DNA from: Allacma fusca
Lineage: Eukaryota > Arthropoda > Collembola > Symphypleona > Sminthuridae
Reading direction: 5' to 3'
Assembly: GCA_947179485.1 (NCBI GenBank)
Contig: OX359245.1
Location: forward strand, 53,493,067 to 53,557,066
Length of the DNA stretch: 64,000 nt
Below the pieces are notes generated by a model. That model did no database searches, was not told the origin of the DNA, and worked only from the letters and a program-made list of their open reading frames with translations. Shown here piece by piece: positions 20,701-31,296 of this stretch. How positions within the stretch are numbered: the stretch's first letter is position 1; the number at the start of each line of letters is the position of its first letter. The position numbers and the translations under genes are program-made.

Positions 20701-21400
20701 TGGATGGATATTTCTGGGATTTGTCTTTCATGTTGATTGTGGAATTTAACATAACAAGGATACAGCAACGTTTCGATGCCTTAAAATCTTGAGGTTTATT
20801 TAAAATGCAACGAGATTTCAGGAAACATTGTTTTTGGTAACACTGAACTGTATAGGTTTTGGGTCAAAGATGTCCAATACTTTTTGTCCGCAAAGTTTGA
20901 TAGCAATATGTATAGACCATTTTATAGTAGTATACGTCTGGAAGCGACCCAAGGAATATGAAAACTTGAAACATTGATAAACTTGGAAGCAGCAGATAGT
21001 ATCACTGTATCACTCCTTCAATGAATTTGTTGTCTCCAATCGCATTTTCTCACTATAAAGCTAATAAAAGCTTCAAAATTAAATTCACATTTCCAGCAGT
21101 GATAATTGATTCTATTATATCAGATGCCTGGCACCGGCACCCAAGTTAAACTTTAATAATTAATAACATTAATTTTTAAGCCTACAGTATTAACCGTATT
21201 GTCGGTAAGATCTGTGGAGCATGTTTGATTATACGCAAAATCGTCTAGCCTTTTCGCATAAAGGTAAAATGTACTACGTGCAGGCCACACCGAAAACAAA
21301 GCGTTCTACCTACAGTTTTCACTAAAAGCAAAAAGAAAACATGTATGGTAAAGCATAGCGTCAGTGGTTGAATATTTTTGCTTTGTGCCACCATATAAAA
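17707..21400. repeat. Segmental duplication, copy A
   Basis: Starting at ACGGACAAGGCT, this block matches 29317-33745 in the same orientation, including spacer sequence on both sides of the ionotropic-receptor gene. Copy B carries about 730 extra bases (29750-30480). The distance between copies is about 11.6 kb, of which 6.7 kb is the LTR element inserted between them. Confidence 0.85.
19034..20731 (-). CDS. Ionotropic receptor (divergent IR), intronless, copy A
   Basis: A single open frame of 565 residues counted from ATG 20731 (an ATG 21 bases upstream is also in frame, but only 20731 is shared with copy B). The N-terminus has a hydrophobic signal-like segment (ISVFFILLQIVESLG). A ligand-binding half precedes TM1 (PLVWIFILIAVLAVTLTSFL, about 253-275), the pore region (FGILVEQGYSDFP), TM2 (LVIVWSIAMMAVVAGYKDK) and, after the second ligand lobe, TM3 (SPLVFYSITCLISLGIFIC, near 525-545). 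This is the Lig_chan layout of ionotropic glutamate receptors and of the chemosensory IR family; the short extracellular part fits a divergent IR. These act as ligand-gated cation channels with co-receptors in sensory neurons. Ligand unknown. Confidence 0.88.
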   Translation of the reverse strand: MKDKSQKYPSKAISVFFILLQIVESLGIVTTKMDCLSTYSSSIACSIISPRSVVRTCFQVTQLQLTPTDLPIITCTTAEPSEALISSISRMKFWGSCNWINFFIQWSSQHFPINKKWANFMDLSPALQRRINMNGNHLQLAGISVPPILTFGPTLSDIEGGTFYDFFHTISEFYNFTFQINAQLFKGQGPGKRFANGSWTGVIGGIFQKKFDVSFMGHQVTRYPYIHYTTPLFYDESVFICKLPGVAIRWEALTQPFTPLVWIFILIAVLAVTLTSFLILVIKKSIEREGIDGKYNMMWISWRSNFGILVEQGYSDFPKSLKPLVIVWSIAMMAVVAGYKDKLISSLTFPQLEFAPTNLNHLRESLDYRIFLDGFLMSFRLNNSQNPDVVALRSRFERQSKTVDCVMSTIIQENTVCVGYKPMLLTALASNFTINYDFSPVVVSQNILPHVHVSVVLQKYSYLVPDFERITGAYREAHLYEKSKDSVLMNFKRRGKSWLDEEHSELKRFLESLISRGGSVVSSLKVQQLLSPLVFYSITCLISLGIFICEIGRIHIIDALNPVIM

Positions 21401-21500
21401 TGCGATATTCCTCTTAATAAAGTAACTTATTGTGAGTTATTGTGACTTATTGTGAGTAAGGGATGTACATATAAGCCAGCTATGGATAATTCCTTAGAAA
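20753..21500. other. Upstream flank of IR copy A
   Basis: Noncoding sequence that aligns with the flank of copy B at 33000-33740. It includes short tandem phrases TTATTGTGAGTTATTGTGACTTATTGTGAG split near 21430-21460. No gene recognised. Confidence 0.4.
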
Positions 21501-21508
21501 TAGAAGTA

Positions 21509-21596
21509 ACTAGCGGTATAGCCATCGCCTAAGTCGGTGGATTGGAGTGTTTCTCTTAAAAAGAGTACGACGCAGGCTAGTAGCTTTACCGCTAGT
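21509..21596. other. Long hairpin, 14-bp stem
   Basis: ACTAGCGGTATAGC at 21509-21522 pairs with GCTTTACCGCTAGT at 21583-21596 with one mismatch. The loop holds a second small hairpin, CTCTT/AAGAG near 21552-21565. Unlike the surrounding AT-rich DNA the segment is GC-richer. Function unknown; could be a structured RNA or the end of an old element. Confidence 0.4.
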
Positions 21597-22153
21597 AATA
21601 AGAAAATTCTTGCTTAGAATGTTTTCAAATTGAACTCTCGTTAGGTGTTTTATTTTTATTAAAACTTACACGTTACAAGAATTCCTGAATTACACAATTG
21701 TACGTACCGTCAACTTTGCCCATCATTTCTCCTAGCGCTGCACAGCCAGCTATTGCTAACTTCGAAAAAGGTTTCATAGTTTGTTGGTTCAGTGGCATGA
21801 TTAAGAATAGCTGACTGTGCAAAGATAGTAGATATATACATACATATAAACATTAACGTTTCAGAAAGGGTTAGTGGTTTAATCGGTAAATAATAAAATA
21901 TTGTAGACAAAATGATGCGGATAATGAGATGCATAACCAGCCATCAGATTTGCCAGTGGAAAATACATGCAAATTGTAAATACATTCATAATACATGCCG
22001 CAAATAAGCCGGGTAGTTAGCCTTTAAGGTAATTGGTAATCTCAATCGTAAATCAATAGGCCTTTATCAATCATTAGGCCATTTTAACCTTTAAGAGGGA
22101 GAGGGAAGATTTAATTTTCATCATCGCACAATTATGTTATGAAATATCGGATC

Positions 22154-22217
22154 AAGCCACAGCCGGCGTCAGTGGTTAACCCCAATTTCCCAATACACTG
22201 ACGCAGTCTAGTGGCTT
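22154..22217. other. Two-step hairpin next to the LTR
   Basis: AAGCCAC (22154-22160) pairs with GTGGCTT (22211-22217), and inside it GCGTCAGTG (22166-22174) pairs perfectly with CACTGACGC (22196-22204). It ends 40 bases from the left LTR of the second retroelement. Possibly a foldback element or an insertion hot spot. Confidence 0.45.
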
Positions 22218-22258
22218 TGTCGGACTTGAGTTTCCTAATTATAAATCCTGAAATAAAA

Positions 22259-22547
22259 TGTAATTATGATGGTTCCTATAATTATGAAGACCTAATGTGA
22301 GAGGGCCTATTTTAATAATGTTGAGAAGAGGCTCAAGTGTGGAGCCGTTGAGTTCTTGTGAGAGACTGACTTTATTACATTTAATAGCGGTCCAATAGGA
22401 CCACGAGGAGGATAGTTGGAACCAGCCGTTCCAACTCACCTTCATCTAAATATACAAATACGTGTAAGGGTCTTGTGGACCCGCATATCAATTAATGATA
22501 AGATCTCCATAGTTTGGGGCCCCATATAAGACTGAGAGTCACTCACA
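22259..22547 (-). repeat. 3' LTR of the second retroelement
   Basis: Matches 28649-28942. Minus-strand start TGTGAGTGACTCTCAG follows the polypurine tract directly. The shared sequence extends about 7 bases beyond TG...CA on the plus-strand left side (AATAAAA), so that edge is uncertain by a few bases. Confidence 0.88.
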
Positions 22548-22560
22548 TTTTCCCCCCACC
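22548..22560 (-). other. Polypurine tract
   Basis: The minus strand reads GGTGGGGGGAAAA immediately before the 3' LTR start, the usual plus-strand primer position of LTR retroelements. Confidence 0.85.
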
Positions 22561-23324
22561 AGCGGAATGAGTCATCCCCGACTCATGGCGGTGGAAATAC
22601 ATAGATGTACCAATATACATATAGAAATAATTACAAGAAGTTTAATTACAAGAATGGGTCAAATGACCAACAAAAATCCACACTGATGTGGCAATATTCC
22701 AAAACAAAAATTATAGGAGATAAACCCAAAAGGAATGACGAATCAAATAACCAAGTCAATAAAATAATACCGTCTTCGCCATAAACAAATACATATATAC
22801 ACACGACATATACCATTATTTCTTTATGTAATTATCAATTAAACGTATTTAAATTGTACGATTGATGAGATGTCTTGATTGCATGGAACCGAAGGTTAAT
22901 TATATTTAAAGGGGTAAAGAATTTAGAGAAATTTAACATTTCCCTTTATCATAACTTGGCCAGCACGCCCTCAATATCAACACATTTTGTGGATCACGCT
23001 ATAGGCCACGCAACCTTAATATGGCGCGGATCACACATAAATTGGCCATCCTTGAATTAATGAAATTTACAGTTAAAGGTAATATTATATCTACTACAAG
23101 TGGCTCAATAACAACATGACCCCATCGCAGAGGCCCATTAAAGTGAACGGGATAAAGTCAAATTAGATCCAACTCAGTCACATTGCAAGAGTTCTCACAC
23201 TTATCGCAATGAGGTAGACATTACACCAAAAATAAACAAAATAATAATAATTAGGTATGTATTTTTAGAGACACATCGCAGCAGTAACAAAATTGATTAA
23301 ATATTACTGTCTTGATTAATTCTT
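22561..23324. other. 3' noncoding part of the second retroelement
   Basis: Between the accessory frame and the polypurine tract I see no open frame or recognisable domain on either strand. Confidence 0.5.
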
Positions 23325-23939
23325 TCAAAATTTGGGGGGTCTACTTTCCTCCAGTGGTGTACTGCATCTGTAATGATGATGTGTCCTGGTCTTGAATTTG
23401 GTATTTGAGATTCGATTACAAGTCTTCTTTTTAGGACCCATCTTTGATTCCCTTGATGAGTATCCGGAGTCTGATCCACCCCAAAATGTCTGCGAGGTCA
23501 TGGGCTTGCCCATCGTTCTCCCCGGCCAACAGCATTGTTGGACCCCAACAATGGAAATGTTATTAGGACCATCCGTAGGAATTCCCTGCAATGATGAAAG
23601 AGTAATATTAGTATTCCCTTTCACATCAAAATTAGCAGATTTATCGGGACTAAGTAAGTTATAAAATAGGCCCGGTGAACATAACAGAGCCGTGACACTG
23701 GTTTCAAAATCAGTAGTCCTTTGAGGTTGCGATGGTATTGATGAGAATAAAGGCCCATCAACAACATCCTCACGGGACCTTTTTATACACGAAGGATGAA
23801 CAGTTGTTGAATCCTGTTGGACTCGCTTCAGCGGCGTTAAAGGTTTGTTATACATTGAATATATAATTATTGGAGGAAGATAATCCACACCTAAACTGGC
23901 ATCACAGCTAGCATAATTATTAGCATATTTATTTATAAC
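23325..23939 (-). pseudogene. Accessory retroelement frame, 3' part, cut by hAT
   Basis: The frame is open from the hAT target duplication to a stop at 23325. It contains Cys-rich and Ser/Thr-rich stretches (CPGLFYNLLSPDKSANFDV-like, then GVQQCCWPGRTMGK) and a basic end (KMGPKKKTCNRI). Deleting the 1,214-bp hAT and one 8-bp target copy puts it in phase with the upstream frame at 25162-25380, so the two were one ORF. I do not recognise the family. Confidence 0.6.
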
Positions 23940-25153
23940 TAGGCTTGGGATTTTGCGAAAAATGCGAAATTCTAAAAACGATTAGTTACGGTACTCCCAT
24001 GGGGGTGAAACGTAACCCCAAATGTCGGTAGAATCCAAAAATGAAAAAATTAATTGCGAAATTTGCGAAAAATGCGAAATTTGCGAAATGGGAACGTTAA
24101 GTGCGAAATATTAAATCGCATTACAAAATCCTGGATCTTGTAAAATATTTTACATATACCAGTAATATTTTGAAATTTTTATTATTAAATTCGGTGGTAT
24201 GTCTATTCAACGAACAACTGACACTCATGCTGTAGAAACGTGCCCCGTCCTTTCGAGTTTGCATTACTTCACATATTTAAATCCTGATATGATTTATCAC
24301 ATTGCTTTTACTCAATAATTTTCGTGGAGCCAACTATTAATGCAGTAAATTCTTTAAATAATAACGTATCAAATTTAAGGATGAAATTCTGCCAGCTTGC
24401 AGTAAATTGTTAAACAATAAAAGTAATTAAGAGAAATGAAAATACAAACGGATTAAAGAATACAATTTCACAGCTTTAAAAAGTTTACAGCAGTTTCCGG
24501 AAAGTGGACTGATAAATTGTCGCTTTATCTGAATAAAAAACACCCAACAAATAAACTCTGGGAAGACAATCAAATTCTAGATCCTTGATTTTGCCCGGAA
24601 AATATTTGCAAGGACATTTAATCGTCGTTTCAAAGTTTTGATCAGGCCAATTCCATTAGATTTGGTTCAATACCGTACACTGAGTAAAATGGAGAATTTT
24701 AGTCGGCGGAAATAGACGTTATGGAATTTTGTCTGAAATTTTCTCGAGACATGCCGTATTTGTCGGAGTTGGTACTAAAAGTAATTTTCGTACCCAGTAG
24801 TAGCGCTCCAGTTGAGACAAGCTTTTCTTATTTAAAAAAGCTTTTTGCTCCCTAGCGCCTAAAACTTACCAAAGAAAATGTTGACTTTCATATGCGAGTG
24901 GTAAATCCCGATTCAACAGTTCACCCAGTCAATTCGGATGACAACAATGATTGAGTAATTATTACAATTTCAGCGATTCGTTGTAACGGAATTTTCTATA
25001 ATATTTAAAGTACTTCTTTTAGACTGCCATTCAATAAAAACTAAAGGCTGCAAAAGTTACGAAATGATCTGCAAATGTTTGCGAAATTTGCGAAAAATAA
25101 ATTTTAATGTGCGAAATTTTAACACAAAACTTAGCGAAATTTTCCCAAGCCCA
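23940..25153 (+). mobile_element. hAT-superfamily transposon, decayed, nested in the LTR element
   Basis: Inverted ends TAGGCTTGGG and CCCAAGCCCA are flanked by a perfect 8-bp duplication TTTATAAC (23932-23939 and 25154-25161), the hAT signature length. Many copies of TTTGCGAAA/TGCGAAAT lie just inside both ends, as expected of transposase-binding subterminal repeats. On the plus strand near 24730-24900 is a remnant of the hAT dimerisation domain (VPSSSAPVETSFSYLKKLF, one stop, then RLKLTKENVDF). The remainder of the transposase is deleted or degenerate. Confidence 0.92.
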
Positions 25154-25161
25154 TTTATAAC

Positions 25162-25898
25162 ATTAGGGATTTTTTTCTTTTTCACTTTATTTATGGTTGG
25201 ACCCAATTTTATTTCATCCTTACTAGAACTGTGTCTTGGTTTATTTACCTGAAGGACATCCGCTGTAGGACAAAATTTATTATTAGGTTCCTTAAATGAG
25301 GCAAATTGAGAATCATTTATATTTTTATAAATATTATTAAAGGTTATTGCAGGAGACGTATTGTCATTAAGTATAGTCATATCAGTGTGATTGGATACAT
25401 GTTTATTATAGATCTGTGGAACTCTATATTGGAGCCTTCAGATACGGTGGTTGTGAGGGAAGGACAGACTAATTTGGTTCCATCCCTAAAACCTGAAAGT
25501 ATTAAAGGTAAATTATCAACAAACAGTACTGCATTGCTACGAACAAAGTATTTGCAAGGAGTATTAAACGTCTCTGAGACTTGCTCCTCTTGGGAATCTA
25601 TACTATTAGAACCCAACGTTATTTCATTGTTATTCAAGGAGTGCTTCGGATTTATTTCCGGAAGAGTTTCGACTTGGGAATGAAATTGTTGTTGAGGAAT
25701 CACGTGGGATTTCTCAAGGGACATATCTAGAGGTTTGTTCTCCTTGTCAACTTGGATAGATCGTTGTAAAGTTGCATTGCGTGGCGACTGAATATATTTA
25801 AAAGGAAAAGCTCGGGGAATCTTTTCCATGAAGAGAGCCTTGTTCTTGATCTTAAGAGTAGGTAATGGAACCGACTCGACCTGAATATCGTCAGGCAT
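25162..25898 (-). pseudogene. Accessory retroelement frames, 5' part
   Basis: Two overlapping-phase frames (25898-25377 and 25380-25057, the latter running into the hAT) meet in an ATGA-type overlap at 25380-25377. They share a degenerate motif: PKHSLNNNEITLGSNSI in the first and PRHSSSKDEIKLGPTIN in the second, which indicates an internal repeat. No catalytic motif is visible. Because they sit where protease and RT should be, they may be the hallmark of a non-autonomous element carrying its own protein. Confidence 0.5.
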
Positions 25899-26149
25899 GT
25901 CGATAACAACATCTCTATAAACCTTAGGAGGTGAAGAAATTAAAGCACGAAATTGTTAGGATTATAAATATCATGACATTGAGGCATATAGGAAACATGA
26001 CGAACAATGGGAGGTGACATATGTTGTTGAAGCTTATTAACCTGTAATGATGGCTGATTAATTTTACGAGTGAACTTACTAACTAAAGCAGGAATTAAAT
26101 GTGGTTGAGGCAGAATAGTCTGAACGCCCCCGTGTGCCAGACTTAACAG

Positions 26150-27434
26150 TTTCCCGAATTGCCGGGAATCTGAAAAGGCCCTTGTGCCGCTGGAGCTGCT
26201 GAAGGAGCAGAGAAGAATTGCTGCTCATTCCGGCATCCTCCGTTGACCCAATAATTTTGAGGTCCCTGATTCTGGGAATTATAATTGTGTTGTGGAGGGA
26301 CTTGATAGTTATTATGTTGTTGCTGGTAGTTCCTTTGAGGCTGATAGTTTGGTTGAGACTGATTACCCGGACTCTGGTAATTATCCGGAGGACAGTCATG
26401 GAACTGAATCAGATCATTTGGATCCCCGTAATTTTGAATAGGTCCATTGACTGGCGGCTTGGATACTGACCTGTGTCAAAGTGGGTAGAACCTTGCACAA
26501 AATTAAATTTATTAGAATTATTATTACCATTAGCACGGTTGGTCCAAGTGTTAAATAGACCCAGTAGTTTTTTAGTGTAGCCGGACTCAATATCCCCATG
26601 TAATTCCCGACATTGTCGCCATGTATGCCCATTGCGGTTGCGATAATCACAGGGTTAGTTGTTGACAGCCCTGACGGAATTATCAGCTAGCTGTGGAGCC
26701 TGAGAAGCTGAAGTCCCTGTAGTCCGGGAGCGGGTAGTATTGTCTCCAGCTGTGGACCTCAGTAGGCAGCGAATGTTTTTGGTAAACTCTGGGATGTTCC
26801 TAGATAAATTAACAGCAAAAGAGTCAATAGAGGGAGGTAATTTGCCTCGGGCATTCTCAATGATGGCATCGTCCGACATCCGAGGATCCAAATCCAGATA
26901 GAGGTTGCAACTCGGCAACAAAGGACTCCGCCGGCATTCCCGCCGTGTACCGGAAGGCTTCCAGGGCAGCTTGTTTGGCTGGCCGAAGGTTCGAGTGATC
27001 AAAACGCTGGATCAGGCTGGAAGCAACAAACTGCCAGATTTTTTTGCAGGTTTTCCCATCTCCTCATAGAGACGGATCCGAGGGAAAAAATTCCTCAGAT
27101 TAAGGACCACCGAGTCTGGAGTGACGAACATGTCCTTTGAATAAACGTTGACATGCCGGACGAATGCATTGGGATCCTTATCACTGTAGTACTGCTCCAC
27201 TTCGGCCCTAAACCGGTCTAGACGACGGTATTTCTCGTCGGAAGCCTTGGGATTGGGAGGCACAGTGAAGGCGCTCTGAAAATCCTGAGTGGGTACATAG
27301 GTGTTCATCTGGGACTGTTGCTGAAAATTAGGAGGAGAATCCAAAGAAATATCGGGACCAGCATCATACAAATCATCGGCAAAAGGATCAAAGGAAGCCC
27401 ATGGTGGGGTATTGGATTTGGGACCTGTGTCCAT
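26150..27434 (-). pseudogene. Gag remnant of the second retroelement
   Basis: From ATG 27434 the frame encodes an acidic N-terminus and a capsid-like start (DRFRAEVEQYYSDKDPNAF). At 27050 an A7 run changes the phase; the -1 frame continues with capsid-like sequence (SSLIQRFDHSNLRPAKQAAL), then another shift leads to LYLDLDPRMSDDAIIENARG. Past a TAA near 26653 the same frame has a knuckle-like CDYRNRNGHTWRQC with an unusual Cys-His spacing. A Gln/Asn/Tyr-rich tail (NYQQQHNNYQVPPQHNYN) follows at about 26250-26380. At least two frame changes and one stop, so it is broken. Confidence 0.7.
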
Positions 27435-28648
27435 ATCTAATAATTATGCAACTTGTATATTTGTAACAAATTGATATTCAAACAGTAATTTGAAATGGTA
27501 TCAGGTAAGTATTGTATCTCTTTGTAAAAATGTAAGTTCTATAGAAATGGATCTTAAAATAATCCTGCCGTAGATAGTCAAAGGTAAGGTATTCTGTACT
27601 GTGATAGGGAAAATGCTGGGGACCTAAAAAGATCAAACTGGAATACAGCAATACTTAAATAGCAATTAGTTAAACATGTAATCTTCTGATAAAGCAAAAA
27701 TGGAATAATTGTAATTGTGTTTAGAATTGTGCACCAAGAATAATCTGTAGATTAAGTTGTAAAGAAGTTGGTATCTGGTCTTCCGCAACCTTCAAAAAAC
27801 GATAAGGAGTCGGTGATCCAGAAAGAGACGCTAGTCACAATCAGCCAAAGTGATGCTTGATTTTGACAGGGTACATATCTACGTACTTCAATATTAAATA
27901 AACGACTTCATGGTCTTCCAATACTGGACAAAAATGCAAAGGACCAGAAAATGCTGAAAGTACACATGGCAAAAATATGAGCCGAAATGGAAGGAAAATT
28001 GAAACGATACATAAACCTTACCAGACGTTGAGGAGATCCTGGTTTCTTCAGAAATCACTACTTATGTGAGTCTTTTGACAGATTATTTGTTTTGGCAAAA
28101 CTGCAAGTAGGAGAATTCACTAAAGTTATTAAAATAGAAAAAGAGTCACTTTCGGGATTAGTCCAAAAAAACTATCAATTCACTGGGTCTAGAGTTTGAG
28201 AGGAAACACGTTTTTCCACAAATATTCAGTTTTTGTCACAATTACTATTTATTTGTGGGAAACTGAAATTGAAGTCCCAACGGATGAGAGGGCCTTGAAG
28301 CTGGAGTCCTATAATAGATGACTGCTCCGGACGGCGTGGTCGAGGAAGTGCCGTAGCTAGAAGCAAACGGAGGAGACGGCGTGGTCTTCCAATGGCTACC
28401 GCTAAAAGGCGGTCTTCCGCGTGTGAGAAGCCTTGCTGGTCTTGAGCCGGTGGGGCAATATGAGCCACTTGCACTGAGGGCCTAGTTTTTCTACTACTTT
28501 TTAAGTTTATTTTAAGTTATTTCCTAAGTTTTAACACTATTTGTTTTTAGTCTAATTAAAGCTATTTCCAAAACTAACTAATTCTAATGGAGATCACTCG
28601 CTTGGCTAGTGATGAGGACAGGGGAAAGAAACCGCGCCTCTAATAAAA
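27435..28648. other. Leader of the second retroelement
   Basis: About 1.2 kb between gag and the 5' LTR with only small, unconvincing frames (such as 28474-28226). No standard TGG primer site is visible right after the LTR. Confidence 0.45.
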
Positions 28649-28942
28649 TGTAATTACGATGGTTCCTAAAATTATGAAGACCTAATTTGAGAGGGCCCTA
28701 TTTTAATAATGTTGAGAAGAGGCTTAAGTGTGGAGCCGTTGAGTTCTTGTGAGAGACTGACTTTATTACATTTAATAGCGGTCCAATAGGACCACGGGGA
28801 GGAGAGTTGGAACCAGCCGTTCTAACTCACTTTCATCTAAATATACAAATACGTGTAAGGGTCTTGTGGACCCGCATATCAATTAATGATAAGATCTCCA
28901 TAGTTTGGGCTCCCATATAAGACTGTGAGAGTCACTCTCACA
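28649..28942 (-). repeat. 5' LTR of the second retroelement
   Basis: The minus-strand start is a perfect palindrome, TGTGAGAGTGACTCTCACA, which is shortened in the left LTR. Otherwise it matches the left LTR with scattered substitutions. Confidence 0.88.
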
Positions 28943-29749
28943 GCTTGATCCACCAGCTTTGAAATTCTATTGTCGAAATAAAAAAAATCAAGTCGAGAAT
29001 AAGTTTTTAATTAATGACATTTGCTTCTGAAATAAATTTTCGTATGCTTATAATCTAGCACTACAGAACTTCTTTAAACACACAATTTGCAATTTTTAAT
29101 CTGATTTTCAGTTTTAAAATAAATGCCAACTTTATCAGAACGTTGTCATTAAAAAAGTCCGTGACATTTATTAACTGTCTTTACAAACTTGAGCCCTAGC
29201 TACTGTGTAATGCTTTGGTATACCATTAAGCCATTTAGCATTTAACGTAGTAAGTACTCCCAAACATGTAAAGCGCGCGTAGGAGAGAGCGAAGATTTAA
29301 AAATACTAACAATTAAAACACGTACGGACAAGGCTAATTTACTAGTGTGTGTGTACGCCACCCTAAAAAGTGGTTCGGCCGTAATCTGAAAACATCCCAA
29401 ATAGAATAATTTGCAGCTTATAAATCATGTTTACTCTTCCTTTCCCTACCTGTACCAAAAGGTGTATTCTTGATTATTGTCATTTGGAATTTGTGGCTGG
29501 ATTTAAGGTTTCTAAATAAATCCTGTAATTCACGCAGCAAATGTCTTCAGTCTGGCAACTTTATGAATATATTCAACTGATTCGTAGATTTTTTAATTCA
29601 AAAGTTATTTACTATTTAAGGTATTTGCTGTATCTTTATTTACACTGCTAGAATTATATTGACAGAACACTCAAATAATTTCTGGCATACTATCTAGTAT
29701 TCAGCAGGGTTGGACAGTTACAAATTCATTTTCCGTATCATGCCTGACC

Positions 29750-30480
29750 AAAATGCCAAGGCATTTTTATTTTATGGCATTTTTGATAACCATGACACCT
29801 TGTGAATTTTGGACATATTCATCCTAGGGCAGGTATTTTCGCCCCGATTGTTTGGGCATGTATCTTCAGTTTACCAATTTTGCATACTAAATCACAAAGC
29901 AGTATGTTGTATGTATGTGTTGACAAAGACAATTTTAGGAAAAACGAATTATTATTTTTTATTTTGTTATAAAAATTCTTTCGTATCCATGATGATACAT
30001 AATTATAAGACTTGAGGTGCAAACTTTATTGGAAAAATACAACACAAAAATACTAAAAACTAACAAGAATATTAGAGTTTATGCGTTTAAAAACTGAGTT
30101 TTAAAAAAAGCTCGAAAAGTTTAAGTAGCAAAAATTAATTTTTGTGTAGTCACATTTTTAACTTCTAGAATCACAATGTTTTACTTGGGCTGGTGAATTA
30201 CTATTTTCAAAGTCGATACATACTTGCTACACAAGGTCTATGTTTTAAAATATTTCATAACCGCAGAATCTTATGTAATCAAGTGATTTTATTAATTTGG
30301 TACATTAACAGGCGCTATGCTCAAATTCTTCTTTCAAAACTCACCAAAGTCTACTTTAATTATAATAGCGCTCAGGCATCCCGGGATGGCCGAAAAAGTA
30401 GCGGGGACAACATTTTTAATTAATTACTTTTAGTTACTTTGCTAGAGGCTTCATACAAACGCATGTATTTACATATAGTG
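29750..30480. mobile_element. Insertion present only in duplication copy B
   Basis: Sequence in copy A passes directly from GCCTGACCA to TTAGTTAGTTCATAT, while copy B carries about 730 AT-rich bases between the same words. It begins near ATGCCAAGGCATTTTTATTTTATGG, which contains a small inverted repeat (ATGCC/GGCAT). No clear terminal repeats or coding capacity, so it may be a short non-autonomous transposon or a deletion in copy A. Confidence 0.4.
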
Positions 30481-31296
30481 TCACACATTATTTTTCTTTA
30501 GTTAGCTCATATTAGCATGCAAAGTGTAGATCTTTCAATTTTTAAAGCATTTGTTTTTTTAAATAACAAACTTTCATAAATGACCAACTTCATTTCATAT
30601 ATTAAAAACACTTCTTACAAACATTAAATATTTGAAAATTTTTATGAATTTCAAATAGAGATATCAAAGAATCGTTGCACTGTTTGCGATCAAGTTCTGG
30701 AAATGTTTGTCTGCTTTCTTTGATTCTTGTTCTGGTCTGGCCCAAGCGTTGGACCAGCAAGATCTGTTCCACAATTTTGATCCAAGGAGCATTCTACGGT
30801 AGATTTACTTGTAATTTGGCCAAAATTTGTAATGGTGAATACTTTGAAGTAACAAGTTTGAAGTTTACAACAATCATTGTGTAATTAAATAATGGTAATT
30901 ATTAATATAACTGAATTAACTTCGATTGACGTTTTAATACGACGTTGTAGTCTTTTCAATAGCATCAGTACTCAAAAACCAATGGAATTTATAATTGGGC
31001 CAACAAAATGACCGTTACGTCCCTCATACAGGAATTTTATTAACTGTAGTCCGACAATTTGGAACAGATTCACTGGTATGGCCTGAATTTGAACCAAGTT
31101 TAAAACAAAAGTTTCAAATTGTATTGCCAACGATTGATCCAGACCAACATGTCGGCCGGGACCTGAACAGTATCAGCATATTTCTTAAATTTAACAAGGT
31201 CAACAATAGCAATGTCTCACAGTGTCTGTGCTTTCGACGTAGTACATTTATGTGAAACAATTACACCCATAGAGATTATGGCATTAATGAAGTGAT

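Larger units (their letters stand above)
22259..28942 (-). mobile_element. LTR retrotransposon without visible RT, hAT nested inside
   Basis: Direct repeats of 289 and 294 bp flank 6.1 kb. On the minus strand the LTRs begin TGTGAG and end ATTACA. A polypurine tract, GGTGGGGGGAAAA, abuts the left (3') LTR, fixing orientation. The interior has gag remnants (26150-27434) and accessory frames (23325-25898), but I find no protease, RT or integrase motif. After subtracting the nested hAT only about 4.9 kb of interior remains. Roughly ten substitutions and three small indels between the LTRs suggest about 3-4% divergence. No clear target duplication is seen. Confidence 0.8.

Noticed and set aside
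26218-26469. Plus-strand frame opposite the Q/N-rich gag tail
   Set aside because: Complement of low-complexity coding sequence; no support.
28226-28474. Small frame in the leader of the second LTR element
   Set aside because: Arg/Leu-rich composition without similarity; the leader is expected to be noncoding.
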